A DNA stretch of 64,000 nt from Jaltomata sinuosa (lineage: Eukaryota > Streptophyta > Magnoliopsida > Solanales > Solanaceae): contig QJPP01001825.1 of the NCBI GenBank assembly GCA_003996215.1, forward strand, positions 186,001-250,000. Reading direction: 5' to 3'. Below, piece after piece: positions 45,129 to 57,335 of the stretch. A program made the position numbers and the translations under genes. Position 1 is the stretch's first letter; each line of letters starts with the position of its first letter. The notes under the pieces were generated by a model. The model worked only from the letters and a program-made list of their open reading frames with translations, made no database searches and was not told where the DNA came from.

Positions 45129-46189
45129 ATGGTTCAGATGAGATCATCAATAGGTGAGGACGAGACTCCTGCACCTACAGCTAGATCCCCAGCTAGAGGA
45201 TGGGGTAGAGGTTGACCTAGATGATGAGGTAGGGGATGGGCTATGGCGCTAGCTCAGGTTTGTGCATGAGTTTCTAACTAGTTGCATGGAGAGGTTTCAT
45301 AACCTTGGGTTTGTTAAGTCTTATGGAGAAGATTTTACATGTTTCAGCTGGATGGTCCAGCAAAATAGTGGTGGAGGTACTATATAGCTTGCAGACCAGT
45401 GGGGTCACATCCAATTACTTGGGCACAATTCTCCACAGCCTTTTTAAAGAAGTATGTACCAAGCAATTTGAGAGAGTGTTTCATGGATAAGCTCTCTAGA
45501 TTAGAGCAGGTCTCCATGTCTATTTCAAAGTATGAGGTTTGCTTCCACAAGTTGGCTTGGCATGCCCTCATGATTCTTATCACCGAGCAGGAGAGGGTGC
45601 ATCCCTTGGTGAGAGGTATGACTTTACAGCTCCATTTGGCTACAGAGGGTATGGTAGCATCAGTCTGGTCCTTCCTTGAGGTTGTGGATCATGCCTGCAC
45701 TATTGAGGGCATACTTAACGAGGTCCAAGGGGGTAGCGATAAGAGGCCCATCCATCAAGTCTGTTACAATGGCTCACAAACACGTGGCAAAGGCTATTTT
45801 TTTAGGGGTCAACATTAGCAACATTTCCAATCGATATGGCCTGTTCAGGTGGCATTATAGATTATTGATGGTCAGAGTCGTCAAGGTTTGATTCAGTCTT
45901 TGTGAGGTGCTCCTTCTGGGTTCACAGGCTGTGGTAGTCATTCTAATTCAGCCGGGTCATCACAGTAGGATGTAGTTGGCAGGGATTGTTATAAGTGTGG
46001 TGATTTAGGACACTTTGCTAGGGAGTGACCTTCAGCACAGTACCACAGGCGATATGATCAGCTAGTTCAGGACCCCAGGGCTCTAGCACCACTGGCCAGA
46101 AATGGTGCACAAGGTAGTAGTGGTGGTCCCATGGGTACTCGAGGTAGTCCTCAATTTGGTAGATTGGGCGGTCGTGGCGGCCGAAGCCA
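45129..46189 (+). pseudogene. E7 gag
   Basis: It starts MVQMRSSIGEDETPAPTARS. After two frame changes the gag domain follows (GSHPITWAQFSTAFLKKYVP, LRECFMDKLSRLEQVSMSIS), then a zinc-knuckle region with CYKCGDLGHFARE ending in a stop at the last Cys position (near 46026). It differs clearly from the E5 and E9 gag proteins, so E7 is a third chromovirus family. Confidence 0.8.
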
Positions 46190-46428
46190 CATTCATGCAT
46201 TTCTGGGCCATCCAGAGACTAAGGGTTTCGATGCTATCATCACAAGTATGATCTTCGTTAGTCATCAGTCATCTTCTGGTTTGTTTGATCAAGAGTCTAC
46301 ATTCTCCTATGTGTCTTCTTAATGTGCTACTCATCTGGAGTCTGCTTGTGAGGTATTGCATGTGCTTTTGTGTGTAGCTACCCCAGTAGGAGATTCTTTA
46401 GTAGTGGATCATGTATACCAAACTTGTG
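46190..46428 (+). pseudogene. E7 aspartic protease, cut by E8
   Basis: It shows FDAIITSMIFVSHQSSS, GLFDQESTFSYVSS (a DPGSTFSYVSS-like active site in which Pro-Gly is Gln-Glu), and CVATPVGDSLVVDHVYQTCV, where E8 begins at 46429. One stop at 46321. Confidence 0.8.
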
Positions 46429-47892
46429 TGTAATACTCCAAAATTACACCTCTAAAAGAAGCATAAAGCGGTTATTGTTCAATTATAGAACCAAACATAG
46501 GTTAGGGTCGATTCCACATGGAATATGGTAGGATCTCATTCAATTATGTGTATTTGTGCTCTTAGCCAGATTATTTCCTTAAAGGGGGGTTTTAAGTAAC
46601 AGTTAATGTTTGTAAATTATTTAGTAACCAATAATCAACAAGTATCAATATTGTTGTGATTCGGTTAGAAGATGGACTAGGACTGTGTTCCCCATGAGTT
46701 CATAATGATGTAGGCATTGTACTAGCAATCTATTCTGGTACTTAGCATACAAGATCGGTAAGTTAGGTTCACCTAAATGATTGGTCCCCTAGATAGATGA
46801 ATTTCACCACGCAACTTGGTCTGTCTACGGGTGTATACTTTACTAACCTTTACCTTTGATCACATATTAGCTATTCCCGAACAAGGTCAAGCTCAAATCT
46901 CCGTTGTAACCAACCCTTTTCCCATTTGTTACCTCCTTGATCTGACAAGTAAGAATAAGGCGAGTTCTAACATTTGCAACCATGAAAAATCAATCAAAGC
47001 GAACGGAAGAACAATACATGTATAAACATTGTCCTGGAATTTCTAAATAGTTTGCCTACTTTGTTAATTCATCATAGTTCCCACAAATCTAGTTGTGGAT
47101 TTAGCTACTCATGTTTATAAGCAAACAATCAGAAGTTGCTGAAGCATTCATGATCATATACTTACAAGAAAAAGTAAAGAAATATGGAAACTTGAATAAT
47201 TGAAGAAGAAATCAAGAATCAAGAACAATTGATGTGTTAATCTCTCAAAAACAAGAACAAATCAATACCAAGAGTTTACGAATATGTTTCCTATAAATTA
47301 TAGAGTGTAAAATGTAAAATAAAACCTAGGGAAGGTATTTATAAACTTTAGAAATCCTATCCTAAATAAACAAGGAAAATTGGAGTCAGTAACTATCACT
47401 AACATAATCTACGGTCCGTGGAAATTTCTACGGGTCGTCGAAGGTCCTCGTGAAACTCAAAGCTTTTGTAATATTGCAGGTTCACTTCCAGAAGTTTATT
47501 CTACAGTTCGTGGAAAGCTTTACGGCTCGTTGAATGGACTAGTGAATCTCGGACCTTTTTCTCCTCTTCTGATCAGGTTCCACGGACAGGAATCACGAAT
47601 CATAAACAGGTCCACGGTTCGTGGAAACCTTTCATAGAAATCAGTCTTCAGGCACCATCTGAAGTACTCATTCCACGACTGACTTCCACAACTTTTGGAT
47701 GCATTCACGACTCATAGAGTTGAATCATGAAAATTAGTTGCAGACAAATTTGCAGTCTTTTTCTATACTTAGTCTTCGAACTATGTTTTCCTGCACAATA
47801 CTCAAAAAATCAAAACTACTAAAAATCGCTAAATAACATACTCCAATTCCAAGTTTTAAGCATCAAAAGTGCGGAAAAACCACATCACATCA
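46429..47892 (-). repeat. E8 3' LTR, 1464 bp
   Basis: In element orientation it starts TGATGTGATGTGG at 47892 and ends ATTACA at 46429. A TATA-like TATAAATA lies at 47336-47343, with a dyad array (CCACGGTTCGTGG at 47612-47624 and relatives, 47395-47710) upstream. The frames at 46816-47025 and 47380-47637 show no recognisable protein. Confidence 0.85.
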
Positions 47893-49329
47893 ACACACTC
47901 AACTTAAAACTGTGTCTTGTCCTCAAGCAAAAAAACAAAACTATTCTAGCACGATGTTGTGGTAAAAGAAAACTAGGAACTATGGCATTCATATGATTCA
48001 AGTTGTTCAGCTCATAACAAATATCCCCTTCTTTTTAGGATAAAACAAATGCACAAGTTTCAGTTATCAAGACAACATAAGAGGATCAATGGATGACATT
48101 ATTATATCAATAGATGACATAGCATACACAGATGAAACTTACCCTAACAATCAGTAATCAATGGTACTCTAGTGACCTCATTACAAAGAATTCTCAATCA
48201 CACAATAACTTCATTAAATATATGGGACTAAACTAGAACACTCACACTAAAAAAGAAGTTCAAGCAATGCATGCACAATACTCTAAGCTTGCCCATATTT
48301 TCTATTCCTCGGTTTTTGAACATTTGGGCTAGGATGACTATAGGACTTTACTCAGCTTGTAACGTAGGCTTATGGAGGGGTATGGTATATTTGGAAAATA
48401 ATGACTGAGCACTCCTCGACACTACGCTATGTTTCTTCCACTTTTCAGGACAACTTTTTCTTTCCTCCCTTATGCTCCCTTTTCTATTTTTTTCTTTCTC
48501 ATCAAGTGACGGGTGTGGCTTTTATTTAAAATCAACTTCTTTTTCATCATATTATTTTCTTCTTTCTCTTTTCTCTCTTTTTTTTATTTTTTTTCTTTTC
48601 ACACATGCACCACACCCGTAATCTTTTGTTTTTAATCACTAACCTTTTCTTTTCATACCCCATACTTATAACTTACCTCCACAGTAGCCACCCTCAACTT
48701 AGGCGATCTGCCTGAGTTGAGGTACACAATGTCAAAGGAGGGACCAGGGCCAAACTAAAGGTTTATAGAAAACATGGAAGATGAATAGGCTAGACAACAA
48801 AAATGGTCAATTTTATCTCAAAATATGGAATAAAAAGATATTCAATTCATTTGGAAGGTAATATAGGTTAAGTGGACTATTTCAAAAATGGCCTATGATC
48901 ATTTCCTAACAAACTATCCTACAGCCTAGGCAATACTAATCGGGCAAGTTCTGGATTGGCACACAATGCAAGAACAGTCCGAATGCGGCTCACACACACA
49001 TGGCATATAGTACAATAATCGATTGCTAACTATCAGGTTCATGCCCTAGCTTAAGCCATTAATCAAATCAATAATCATAATTTCATGAATAGATCCTTAG
49101 CAGTTAGTCTATCAAAATGACTAACCATGTCCCATAAAATTTAGAGGGGTCTCTATTTTTTCAGTCAAAAAAACAGTTTCAAAATTAGGCCATAGACTGC
49201 GCTAAGTTCCTATTTTCCTTTCATTACACACAACCTATCTAATCATGCTGGTTCAACAGAAATAATGGTCCATAGGGAATGAACAAATCAAGAAAACCCC
49301 ATGGACTCAAATACTTAGTGGTACCCTCT
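47893..49329 (-). other. E8 3' non-coding region and polypurine tract
   Basis: The tract next to the LTR reads AAGTTGAGTGTGT (47893-47905, minus). A second tract-like AAGTTGAGGGTGG lies at 48691-48703, in a segment shared with LARD near 52142 and 52230. A T/C-rich run is at 48540-48605. I see no gene over these 1.4 kb. Confidence 0.75.
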
Positions 49330-49410
49330 TTGGGTTGCCTCCTAAGTAGCACTTGATTTAACGTCACAAAATGATGCGGGTGTCTTGGCTACTCAGACTT
49401 TTCCAAGATA
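49330..49410 (-). repeat. Second copy of the pol-end motif, downstream of ORF3 in E8
   Basis: About 75-80 bp match the pol-end motif at 57409-57485 in the same orientation, including ACGTTAAATCAAGTGCT and GGCAACCC. The two copies flank the ORF3 cassette as direct repeats. It resembles the LARD copy even more closely (AAGTCTGAGTA, CAAGACACCCGC). Confidence 0.8.
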
Positions 49411-50059
49411 CCCATCGAAATACGAATGATTGTTGCCCCCACCCCACTAAAAAGCAATGTGCGTTGTCCTTAATGCATGAAGAAAAGTAACTATTTAAGG
49501 AGGCAGGAACATGCCTGTTGCATGTAGGTGCTGGTAACTTATTATGGAGATGGGGCCGGTGATGTGGATCCCATAGAAGTGTCAGTTCCAGTGGAAGTGG
49601 CACTGGCTATCATGCTCAATGGATCAGTAATGGGAGGGACAATAGTAGATGCCCTCCCAATAGTTGCAGACTCTGGAATCCCAAGAACAGAGGATGTGGC
49701 TCCTCCAACAACTGGAGAAAAACTCGGTGGACTCATCCATAAGTCTCCGCCACTCTGTCTCTTCATGAATGCACATTTCATATCGGGAATGCTGCAAGGT
49801 AGTAGTAGTGTCTTTTTAAGCCTCTTAGGATCCACCTCTACCTTAAAACTAACCTCAGTGGCACCCTATTTTTTCTAGGACTCAAAAGCACAGGCTCTAC
49901 CTTGGCCAACAAATAAACCATACAGCGTGGAGCCACTAGGACCGCAATGGAGATGGAAGGCAAAATAGGAGTGTCGCTAGTATGGAAAGATCTGATTCCT
50001 ATATGAATCATGCCAACTCATTCTAAATATGTCCCAAGTCGAGCCTCTATATAGTCTGT
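49411..50059 (-). pseudogene. E8 ORF3, C-terminal part
   Basis: After the LARD insertion the minus-strand text continues with frame changes to a basic segment and a Ser/Thr/Pro-rich tail (ITDPLSMIASATSTGTDTSM) ending near 49542. It is assigned to ORF3 by position, because it directly continues the interrupted ORF3; no independent domain is recognised. It includes one copy of the LARD target duplication (TCTGT, 50055-50059). Confidence 0.5.
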
Positions 50060-51375
50060 TGATGTGACGCTAATTTACGTCACTTTCGACTCCTTTTTAC
50101 TAAGAACAATCGTACGTTTTCAAGCAACCATTGTTGTTTTTGATGTTTTTATGTTGTATTTGTAGGAAATGGAAACAAACACGGAAACGGACGGAAATAC
50201 GCGAAAAAGAGCAATCTGCCTAAGTGTGACGGCCTGAGTGACGGCCCGTCACACATGTGACGGTCCGTCACTGGGACCGTCACTCCAAGGCAGCAAAGGG
50301 ACAGTGCCACTGCCTAAGGCTGACGGTCCAGGCGACGGTCCGTCAAGGCAGTGACGGTCCGTCAGCCTGACCGTCATGCTAAGGCAGTGGCTTACGTCGG
50401 CGACCCGCGTTTTGGGGATTCCTAGCCCGTTTTGGATTTGGTTTCTTTGACTCCTATAAATACCCTATGATAGGTTTATGTAATTAGAAGACACCCAATA
50501 GTTTTAGAATAGTTTTTAGTCAATTTTTGAGAGCAACAACACGTTTTCGGATTCTTGAATTCGTGTTCGTGAGTTCTTGGTTTTTCTTGTGCTTGGATTA
50601 TTGAAGATTGGTTTTCATTATATTGTAAGAACTTCTTCTCCTTATTATGAATTCAATTCTCTTCTCTTTTCTTTATAGCATGATTAACTAAAACTCCCGC
50701 AACTAGGGTTGTGGGAGCCATGGCAAACGTAGCAATATAGATTCCGGGTAGCGTTGGGTTCGATTTATGTATTGTCACGTTGTTAATCATACGTTATGTC
50801 ACGTTTTCTAGTGGGTTGCAAACATTAGAACATTCCTAGGTTTAATTTGCTTGAGAAAGAGATTAAAACTGGGAAACTTGATTAACAACAAGGATTCGAG
50901 ACTACCAACTCTCGTCTTAAAGATTAATGCCGTAACTGGATTAATCTACTTGATGTTAGGATTGAGAGCTAAAAAGCACATCTTTTTGAGATCGAGAGAA
51001 GATAAAAGGAAATTTGTTTATTTGGTCGAGAGACGTTTAGACGATATAATTGACGCAATCACATCGTGACATTCATATAGAAAGAACCCGGTTAAGCCTA
51101 GAATCGACATTGTTACAACGCCATGGTAACCACGTCCCTAGTTCGCATTCTCTCCTACTGATCATTTCTCCTACGTTTATTATTGTTTTGTTTACAATTT
51201 GATTACAAAACCCCCCCTTTAGTTACTGGAAACGATTGACAACTAGTCACATACTTCACTAAAGTCTTAATCATCACCATATTCTCTGTGGGATTCGACC
51301 CCAACCTTGTTGGGTTATATATTTGACAACGATCGCATACGCTTCTTAAATTGAGGTGTCGTTTGAGCGTTATCA
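50060..51375 (+). repeat. LARD 5' LTR, 1316 bp
   Basis: It starts TGATGTGACGC and ends GCGTTATCA. The dyad array at 50224-50390 (GTGACGGCCCGTCAC at 50238-50252, GTGACGGTCCGTCAC at 50257-50271) precedes a TATA box TATAAATA at 50454-50461. The 72-codon frame at 50851-51069 recurs only because the LTR recurs. Confidence 0.95.
50454..50461 (+). promoter_or_regulatory. TATA box of LARD 5' LTR
   Basis: TATAAATA, about 65 bp after the dyad array, conserved in the 3' LTR and in the E1 LTR. Confidence 0.65.
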
Positions 51376-51379
51376 AAAA

Positions 51380-51397
51380 TGGCGCCGTTGCCGGGGA
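51380..51397 (+). other. LARD primer-binding site, tRNA-Asp type
   Basis: TGGCGCCGTTGCCGGGGA, a full complement to the plant tRNA-Asp 3' end as I know it, 4 nt after the LTR end. Confidence 0.92.
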
Positions 51398-51452
51398 ATA
51401 CGGTTTTTGATTAAGTCTAGTGTGTTTATTTGACTCTTAGTCATTCTGGGGT

Positions 51453-51540
51453 GTCTTGATGAAGTCTGAGTAATCAAGACACCCGCGTCGTGCCGCGACG
51501 TTAAATCAGGCGCTGTATGGGAGGAAACCCATAAATTGTT
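51453..51540 (+). other. LARD pol-end motif with hairpin
   Basis: It matches the post-pol sequence of E8: CTTGATGAAGTCTGAGTA, then GCGACGTTAAATCAGGCGCTG, then the hairpin TATGGG-AGGAAA-CCCATA at about 51515-51532. The deletion that made LARD ends at its left side, where it meets leader sequence shared with E1 (TTTGACTCTTAGTCAT). Confidence 0.8.
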
Positions 51541-52975
51541 GTTGTATTATAGTCTAATTAATTCGTGGGGAAACCTGTGAGTCACCACCGAGGGTTTTTG
51601 TTGCCGATTTCTTTTCCCTCCGGTGTGCTATCTAGTAGAACCGGCATGTTTAGGTTATTTTAATTTTTTTTTAGTTCTATAGCAAAGCATGCGATTTCTT
51701 AGCAAACGAAGCCCCTTTAAAAATTTTATGGTTTTGAGCTTATGTTGAAACGATTGACTGTCTGGATCCTTGAATGTCATTGTGTGAATATGATTAGAAT
51801 GAGTATGCTTAAGCCGAGCGGTTGTTTTATAGTTTCTTGGTGCTAAGAGTGTGTGAGATTAATTGTTATAAATTCTTACTCTGTGCATGCATCTAGAACT
51901 TGCCCGGTCTATTTTGTTAAGTTTGAAGTTGGTTGCTTAGGAAAGGATCGCAGGCCCTTTTTGATGCAGTCCACTTAGCCTATATGACCGTCCAAATACA
52001 AAGAATCCCTTGATCCCTATTCGAGCCATAATTGACCTTGTTCTTTCAATAACCTGTCACCATTCCTGTTTAACTTTGAATCCCTATTTTGGCCCTGGTC
52101 CTTCCTTGGACATCGTGCACCTCAACGTAAGCAAAACAACCTAAGTTGAGGGTGGCTACTATAGAGGTAACCCCTGTTTTGGCCCTGGTCCTACCAATGG
52201 ACATTGTGCACCTTGACGTAGGCAATCAGCCTAAGTTGAGGGTGGCTACTACAGTGGTAAAGGAGAAGAAAAAGAGGATGGAGATGATTGTTGTTGAATA
52301 GAATGAAAATCCGGGTGTGCGCCTAAGAAAAGAAAAGAAAAATAAAGAAAGATAAAAAAGATCGAAAAAGAAACAAAAAGAATTGTCAATAAAGAGGTCG
52401 CACCTGTATCTAGAATCAAGGAAATAAAAAGGTGAATAAGGATGGATAAAGTGAAGTTATGTGGTGATAAAATGTAAATGGTTCCAAGGAGGGCTTAGTC
52501 ACTAACCCCTAAATGTATCATACCTGCACCCGAAGCCTCATTACAAGCCGAAACAAGTCCTGTAGTGATCCTGAGTAGCTTTCTGAAGAACCGAAATAGA
52601 ATAGTAAGGGCAAGCCTATGGTATCGCATGTGCATTGTTTGAAATCGTTTGTGAGTGTGAGCGCTTACCTAGTCCAAAATCTTGTGTGTGGGATTTCTTT
52701 GTGGTGAGGGCACCAAGATGTCTATATTGTCTATTGATTGTTAGGATAGCTGCGTATGTGTATGCATAATATTCTATCATATCGGAATGACATGTTTGGA
52801 TCCTTGCAAGTTAGTGTTTCATACATACGTGTACTACGAGGGAGCTTGATTTAATTGAATAAGTTTTGAATGACCATGAAGTGCTATAGACATGAGTTCG
52901 TGTTCTTAGTTGAGTCGTATTATTATTTTATGTTATGTTGCTTGAGGACAAGCGAACGTTTTAAGTTGAGGGTGT
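51541..52975 (+). other. LARD 3' non-coding region with tandem repeat
   Basis: The first 250 bp match E1 (reverse complement of 1-300). At about 52083-52258 a 90-bp unit (GGCCCTGGTCC at 52091 and 52181) is tandemly duplicated; each unit holds AAGTTGAGGGTGGCTAC, like the terminal tract AAGTTGAGGGTGT at 52963-52975. No ORF of note. Confidence 0.8.
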
Positions 52976-54316
52976 TGATGTGACACTAATTTACGTCACT
53001 TTCGACTCCTTTTTACTAAGAACAATCGTACGTTTTCAAGCAACCATTGTTGTTTTTGATGTTTTTATGTTGTATTTGTAGGAAATGGACACAAACACGG
53101 AAACGGACGGAAATACGCGAAAAAGAGCAATCTGCCTAAGTGTGACGGCCTGAGTGACGGCCCGTCACACATGTGACGGTCCGTCACTGGGACCGTCACG
53201 CCAAGGCAGCAAAGGGACAGTGCCACTGCCTAAGGCTGACGGTCCAGGCGACGGTCCGTCAAGGCAGTGACGGTCCGTCAGCCTGACCGTCACGCTAAGG
53301 CAGTGGCTTACGTCGGCGACCCGCGTTTTGGGGATTCCTAGCCCGTTTTGGATTTGGGTTCTTTGACTCCTATAAATACCCTATGATAGGTTTATGTAAT
53401 TAGAAGACACCCAATAGTTTTAGAATAGTTTTTAGTCATTTTTTGAGAGCAACAACACGTTTTCGGATTCTTGAATTCGTGTTCGTGAGTTCTTGGTTTT
53501 TCTTGTTCTTGGATTATTGAAGATTGGTTTTCATTATATGGTAAGAACTTCTTCTCCTTATTATGAATTCAATTCTCTTCTCTTTTCTTTATAGCATGAT
53601 TAACTAAAACTCCCGCAACTAGGGTTGTGGGAGCCATGGCAAACGTAGCAATATAGATTCCGGGGAGCGTTGGGTTCGATTTATGTATTGTCACGTTGTT
53701 AATCATACATTATGTCACGTTGTTAATCATACATTATGTCACGTTTTCTAGTGGGTTGCAAACATTAGAACATGCCTAGGTTTAATTTGCTTGAGAAAGA
53801 GATTAAAACTGGGAAACTTGATTAACAACAAGGATTCGAGACTACCAACTCTCGTCTTAAAGATTAATGCCGTGACTGGATTAATCTACTTGATGTTAGG
53901 ATTGAGAGCTAAAAAGCACATCTTTTTGAGATCGAGAGAAGATAAAAGGAAATTTGTTTATTTGGTCGAGAGACGTTTAGACGATACAATTGACGCAATC
54001 ACATCGTGACACGCATATAGAAAGAACCCGGTTAAGCCTAGAATCGACATTGTTACAACGCTATGGTAACCACGTCCCTAGTTCGCATTCTCTCCTACTG
54101 ATTATTTCTCCTACGTTTATTATTGTTTTGTTTACAATTTGATTACAAAACCCCCCCTGTTATTTACTGGAAACGATTGACGACTAGTCACATACTTCAC
54201 TAAAGTCTTAATCATCACCATATTCTCTGTGGGATTCGACCCCAACCTTGTTGGGTTATATATTTGACAACGATCGCATACGCTTCTTAAATTGAGGTGT
54301 AGTTTGAGCGTTATCA
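52976..54316 (+). repeat. LARD 3' LTR, 1341 bp
   Basis: Same as the 5' LTR, with a 24-bp tandem duplication near 53693-53740 (CACGTTGTTAATCATACATT-type unit) and a one-base length change in a C run near 54150. The dyad array is at 53140-53306. Confidence 0.95.
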
Positions 54317-54321
54317 TCTGT

Positions 54322-56030
54322 AACTGAGTATTCACTTAGCGCTTAAATGCATCTATCCCCCTGGACATCTCACGAGTGACCAACTCTATATCAAGTTGCA
54401 CCCTAGCCTCAGCAGCTGCAATAGTAGACCTCACCCAAGGCTGTAGATGATCCAACGAGTCATTCACTGGTTTCTGTATATTGTCCTGGTGATCAACCTA
54501 GTTCTGGAGAAACTCCACACTGATGGTAACCACACAAGAAGAAGCTAGGTGAGGGGGCGGAATAGGAAAGCCAACTAGTGGTTGGGAAGTTGAGGGTGTA
54601 AAAACTAAAGAGGTGGCACCCTCGGAAACTACACTCACCCTCATATCTGGAATATCTCCCTCACTGCTGATGAATCCTCAACTCTTACCATACTAGCTAA
54701 AATAGAGGATGAGGCTAACTTGTATGCATCTGGGTTCGTAGCATCCTTTATCAACCCAACATCCGGCGTCAAAGTCACCTTTATCATATGATCTATATCC
54801 AGCATCCTCGCGACTGCTGAATTAAAGCACAATTAATGAATCAGACAAGAAGGGTATAGTGGTGTTGTCTCTGAATGCCCGCTTATGAATCTCTTCCCTG
54901 ATGTAGCGGGGAATATTAATCTCATAGCCAGTCATGATGCTGGATACTAGGACTTCCCGGTCAGGTGTAAGAGACTTGTCTGCCAGTGTCGGACAGAGGC
55001 AGAACCAAATAATAGCCCACCAAAACATACCAGCAAAGCTCAAGGATGCCTTTATGATGTTGCCTCCATGAACCCATTCCACATTTTAACCATTTTCAGT
55101 TATGTAGCCGGCAGCCCATCTCAATAAATATGCCTTCTGAGTCGGATATCTCATCTTAGTTTTATCTTTTTCCATCTTAATTTGATGGTCAAACTCAGCT
55201 GTGTTTACTAGAAGTTTATACTCAGGCCCAAATAAGAAGTGCTAAATTATGTGCTCAGATATATCAATCGGTGCATGTCGCATTATGACACTAGAAAGTA
55301 GGGGAAAATCTTGATACCTCTGTTTTAGCTAAAGTAACTAACTTCCTTTGTCTGCATAGGCAACATAGAATCCCTGTACTATGTATGGGCAGTAGCTTCC
55401 TGGAGGCTCAGCCATCCATCCAAATTGGTACTGAGTGAAAGTTTTATGTAGGTTTGGGATGGAGGTCAAACCCTAACTACAAATCCATGACTCCTCAAAG
55501 ATGCCCCTTTTGGGCATGCCCTTGTCAGATATATCTGCCCCTTTAATAAACCACCTCTGCATACCCAGAACACACCATCTCTGGTTATTCTGAGCCTCAA
55601 TCTCTGTACTCTATCAACCTCTTCTCGTGTCTAAGTCTCAGCTTCTGGAGTGGCCAAATTTGTGGAACTTTTATCATTGAAGGCTGACTCAGCATCGTCT
55701 TCTTTGGTCCCTGTCCCAGTCCCAGTGTTACTCTCCCAATTGCTATCACCCTTGTTTGATGACCCATCACCCTCTTCAAACTGAGGAGAAGTGGTCGCTG
55801 CCTTTGTTCAAACTATGAGGGCTAGCTGGAGTGCTTCCTCCTCAGATGCATATGTCTATGCCCCTCACATCATAGTCTGAGACAATACATCTGGATCAGG
55901 CTAAACCTCATATACCATCTTGGACCCACTCTTATCCAACTCATAGGTCTCATTTAGAATTTGTCATTTTTCTAAATACAACCTCTGAGTCATTGTCTGC
56001 TACCTTCTTCAGGTTGTTCTTTGGTGGCAT
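54322..56030 (-). pseudogene. E8 ORF3, N-terminal and central part: putative plant transposon protein domain
   Basis: It starts MPPKNNLKKVADNDSEVV at 56030, six bases after an acceptor-like CCCCTCCAG. The central region reads SLSFAGMFWWAIIWFCLCPT, then ADKSLTPDREVLVSSIMTGY and EEIHKRAFRDNTTIPF, followed in another frame by TLTPDVGLIKDATNPDAYKL. This order matches the PF20167-type domain as I remember it. LARD interrupts the C-terminal part. Position after pol equals that of the env-like gene of Athila; biochemical function unknown. Stops and shifts occur throughout. Confidence 0.65.
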
Positions 56031-56097
56031 GGCACCTGGAGGGGAAATATCAGTACAGAAAAAAGAAAGCAAACCCAAAAAAAAATCAATTTTTTTT

Positions 56098-56450
56098 TAC
56101 TTGGGGTTCCACAAGTGGGTTTCACAGCCAGTGGAATGAACCACGGATCGTGACCACCCCTCATGGTTCTTAGGGGAAATTAACTACTTGTAGGTCTGAG
56201 TTCTATGAGTGGCATCTACGACTCATGGTTTGATCCATGACTCATGGATGCCCGTCTTAAAAGTCAGAAAACTTGTACCATCTGCAGGTCTGACATTCAC
56301 GAGTGCCATCCACGACTAATGGTTTTATCCACGTCTCGTGGACGACCGTCGTGAAAATTAGACCTGAGAATAGTCCTCTGATCTGATTTCTACAAATGCA
56401 TTCCACAGTTTATGGAAGGAATCACGACCCGTAAAATGCCCTCGTGATCA
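56098..56450 (-). repeat. Dyad array B upstream of E8 ORF3
   Basis: Repeats of CCACGACTCATGG type, for example near 56212-56250, 56305-56345 and 56400-56430. The motif type equals that of the E8 LTR. It lies within the putative intron. Confidence 0.65.
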
Positions 56451-56984
56451 CTGTAACAGCAGAAAACCAATATTTTTCAATTTTGATCATTCTTTCAGCC
56501 CTTTACAACATTCATACACAACAATTTAAAACATATACTAAGTAGTCACTCTACAACTCATCCCTTAGGGTGTTCACAAATTAATTTACACAAAACTTAC
56601 TGTAGGTCAAGTTATATTCCCCAAAAATTGAATTGAGGTAAGAATTTTTACTTCATACCTTAGAATTATTGGGAGAAATTGAGTGAACACTTGTGATATT
56701 AAGCAACAACATTGACGCACGACTGGATAGGGAACTTTATGCGCCCTGTCAGCAGTTATGGTGAAGAAGCAGTAGCAAAATCGTATTGTGGGGGGAATTG
56801 GGGAAATTTATGATTTGGTGGCGGAGTTGTAGGGGTTTTGGTGTTTGAATGGAAGTATAAGAGTTTAGGGGTTGGGTATATGCTTGAAAAATGGGGGAAA
56901 ACTTGAGTTTGGGTAGTTTTAAGGAAAGGAGGTCACAGGTCGGGTCGGGTCCAAATTGGGTAAACAATATTGTTTTAAAAAACT

Positions 56985-57335
56985 TACCTGAGTGCCACGA
57001 TGCATGTTCATGAGTCATGGACTGAACCACATCTCGTAGAACTGGTTCGTGGAACAAGATGCCACCCAGAATTTGTCTGATTTCTACCAACTGGAACCAC
57101 GACTCATGGTTTGATTTACGGTTTGTGGAACTGGTCCAAAGAACCTGTTCTGCAAATGACCAAATTCTTCTGATTTCTATGACCAGAAACTATAGTTCGT
57201 GGTTTAAAACACGATTCATGAAACTAGTTCATAGATTCTATTCTGTACTTGGCCAAATTCTCCTGAGTTCCACGAGTAGGGTCTACGACTAGTGGACTAA
57301 TCCATAGTTCGTGAACCTTTCTCGTGGAACCTTAC
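56985..57335 (-). repeat. Dyad array A after the E8 pol-end motif
   Basis: A degenerate tandem array with a period near 90-100 bp; each unit has paired CCACGACTCATGG / TTCGTGGAAC motifs (for example 57090-57135, 57180-57225, 57270-57325). Confidence 0.65.

Larger units (their letters stand above)
12005..46428 (+). mobile_element. E7: chromovirus-type element, outermost layer of the nest (discontinuous)
   Basis: The E7 parts are 12005-14051 and 44868-46428; everything between is E3 and its contents. LTR sequence at 12005-14051 joins 44873-44919 once one CCTAT copy is removed. PBS, gag and the start of protease follow. At 46429 E8 interrupts the protease. RT and integrase would lie right of the window. 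The 5' start of the LTR is not identified because E6 abuts it. Confidence 0.75.
50060..54316 (+). mobile_element. LARD: non-autonomous two-LTR element without coding capacity, 4.26 kb
   Basis: Two LTRs of 1316 and 1341 bp flank a 1.6-kb internal region with a PBS but no gag or pol. TSD TCTGT at 50055-50059 and 54317-54321. The LTRs differ by about 20 substitutions by eye and two small length changes. The internal region joins the Athila 5' leader directly to the pol-end motif and 3' non-coding region, so it is a deletion derivative of the E1/Athila type. It must have been mobilised in trans. Confidence 0.95.

Noticed and set aside
49528..49878. 116-codon plus-strand frame
   Set aside because: Antisense to the C-terminal part of E8 ORF3; composition follows the Ser/Pro-rich minus-strand text.
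50851..51069. 72-codon frame repeated at 53791-54009
   Set aside because: It recurs because it sits in the two LARD LTRs; no similarity to a known protein, and LTR homology explains it.
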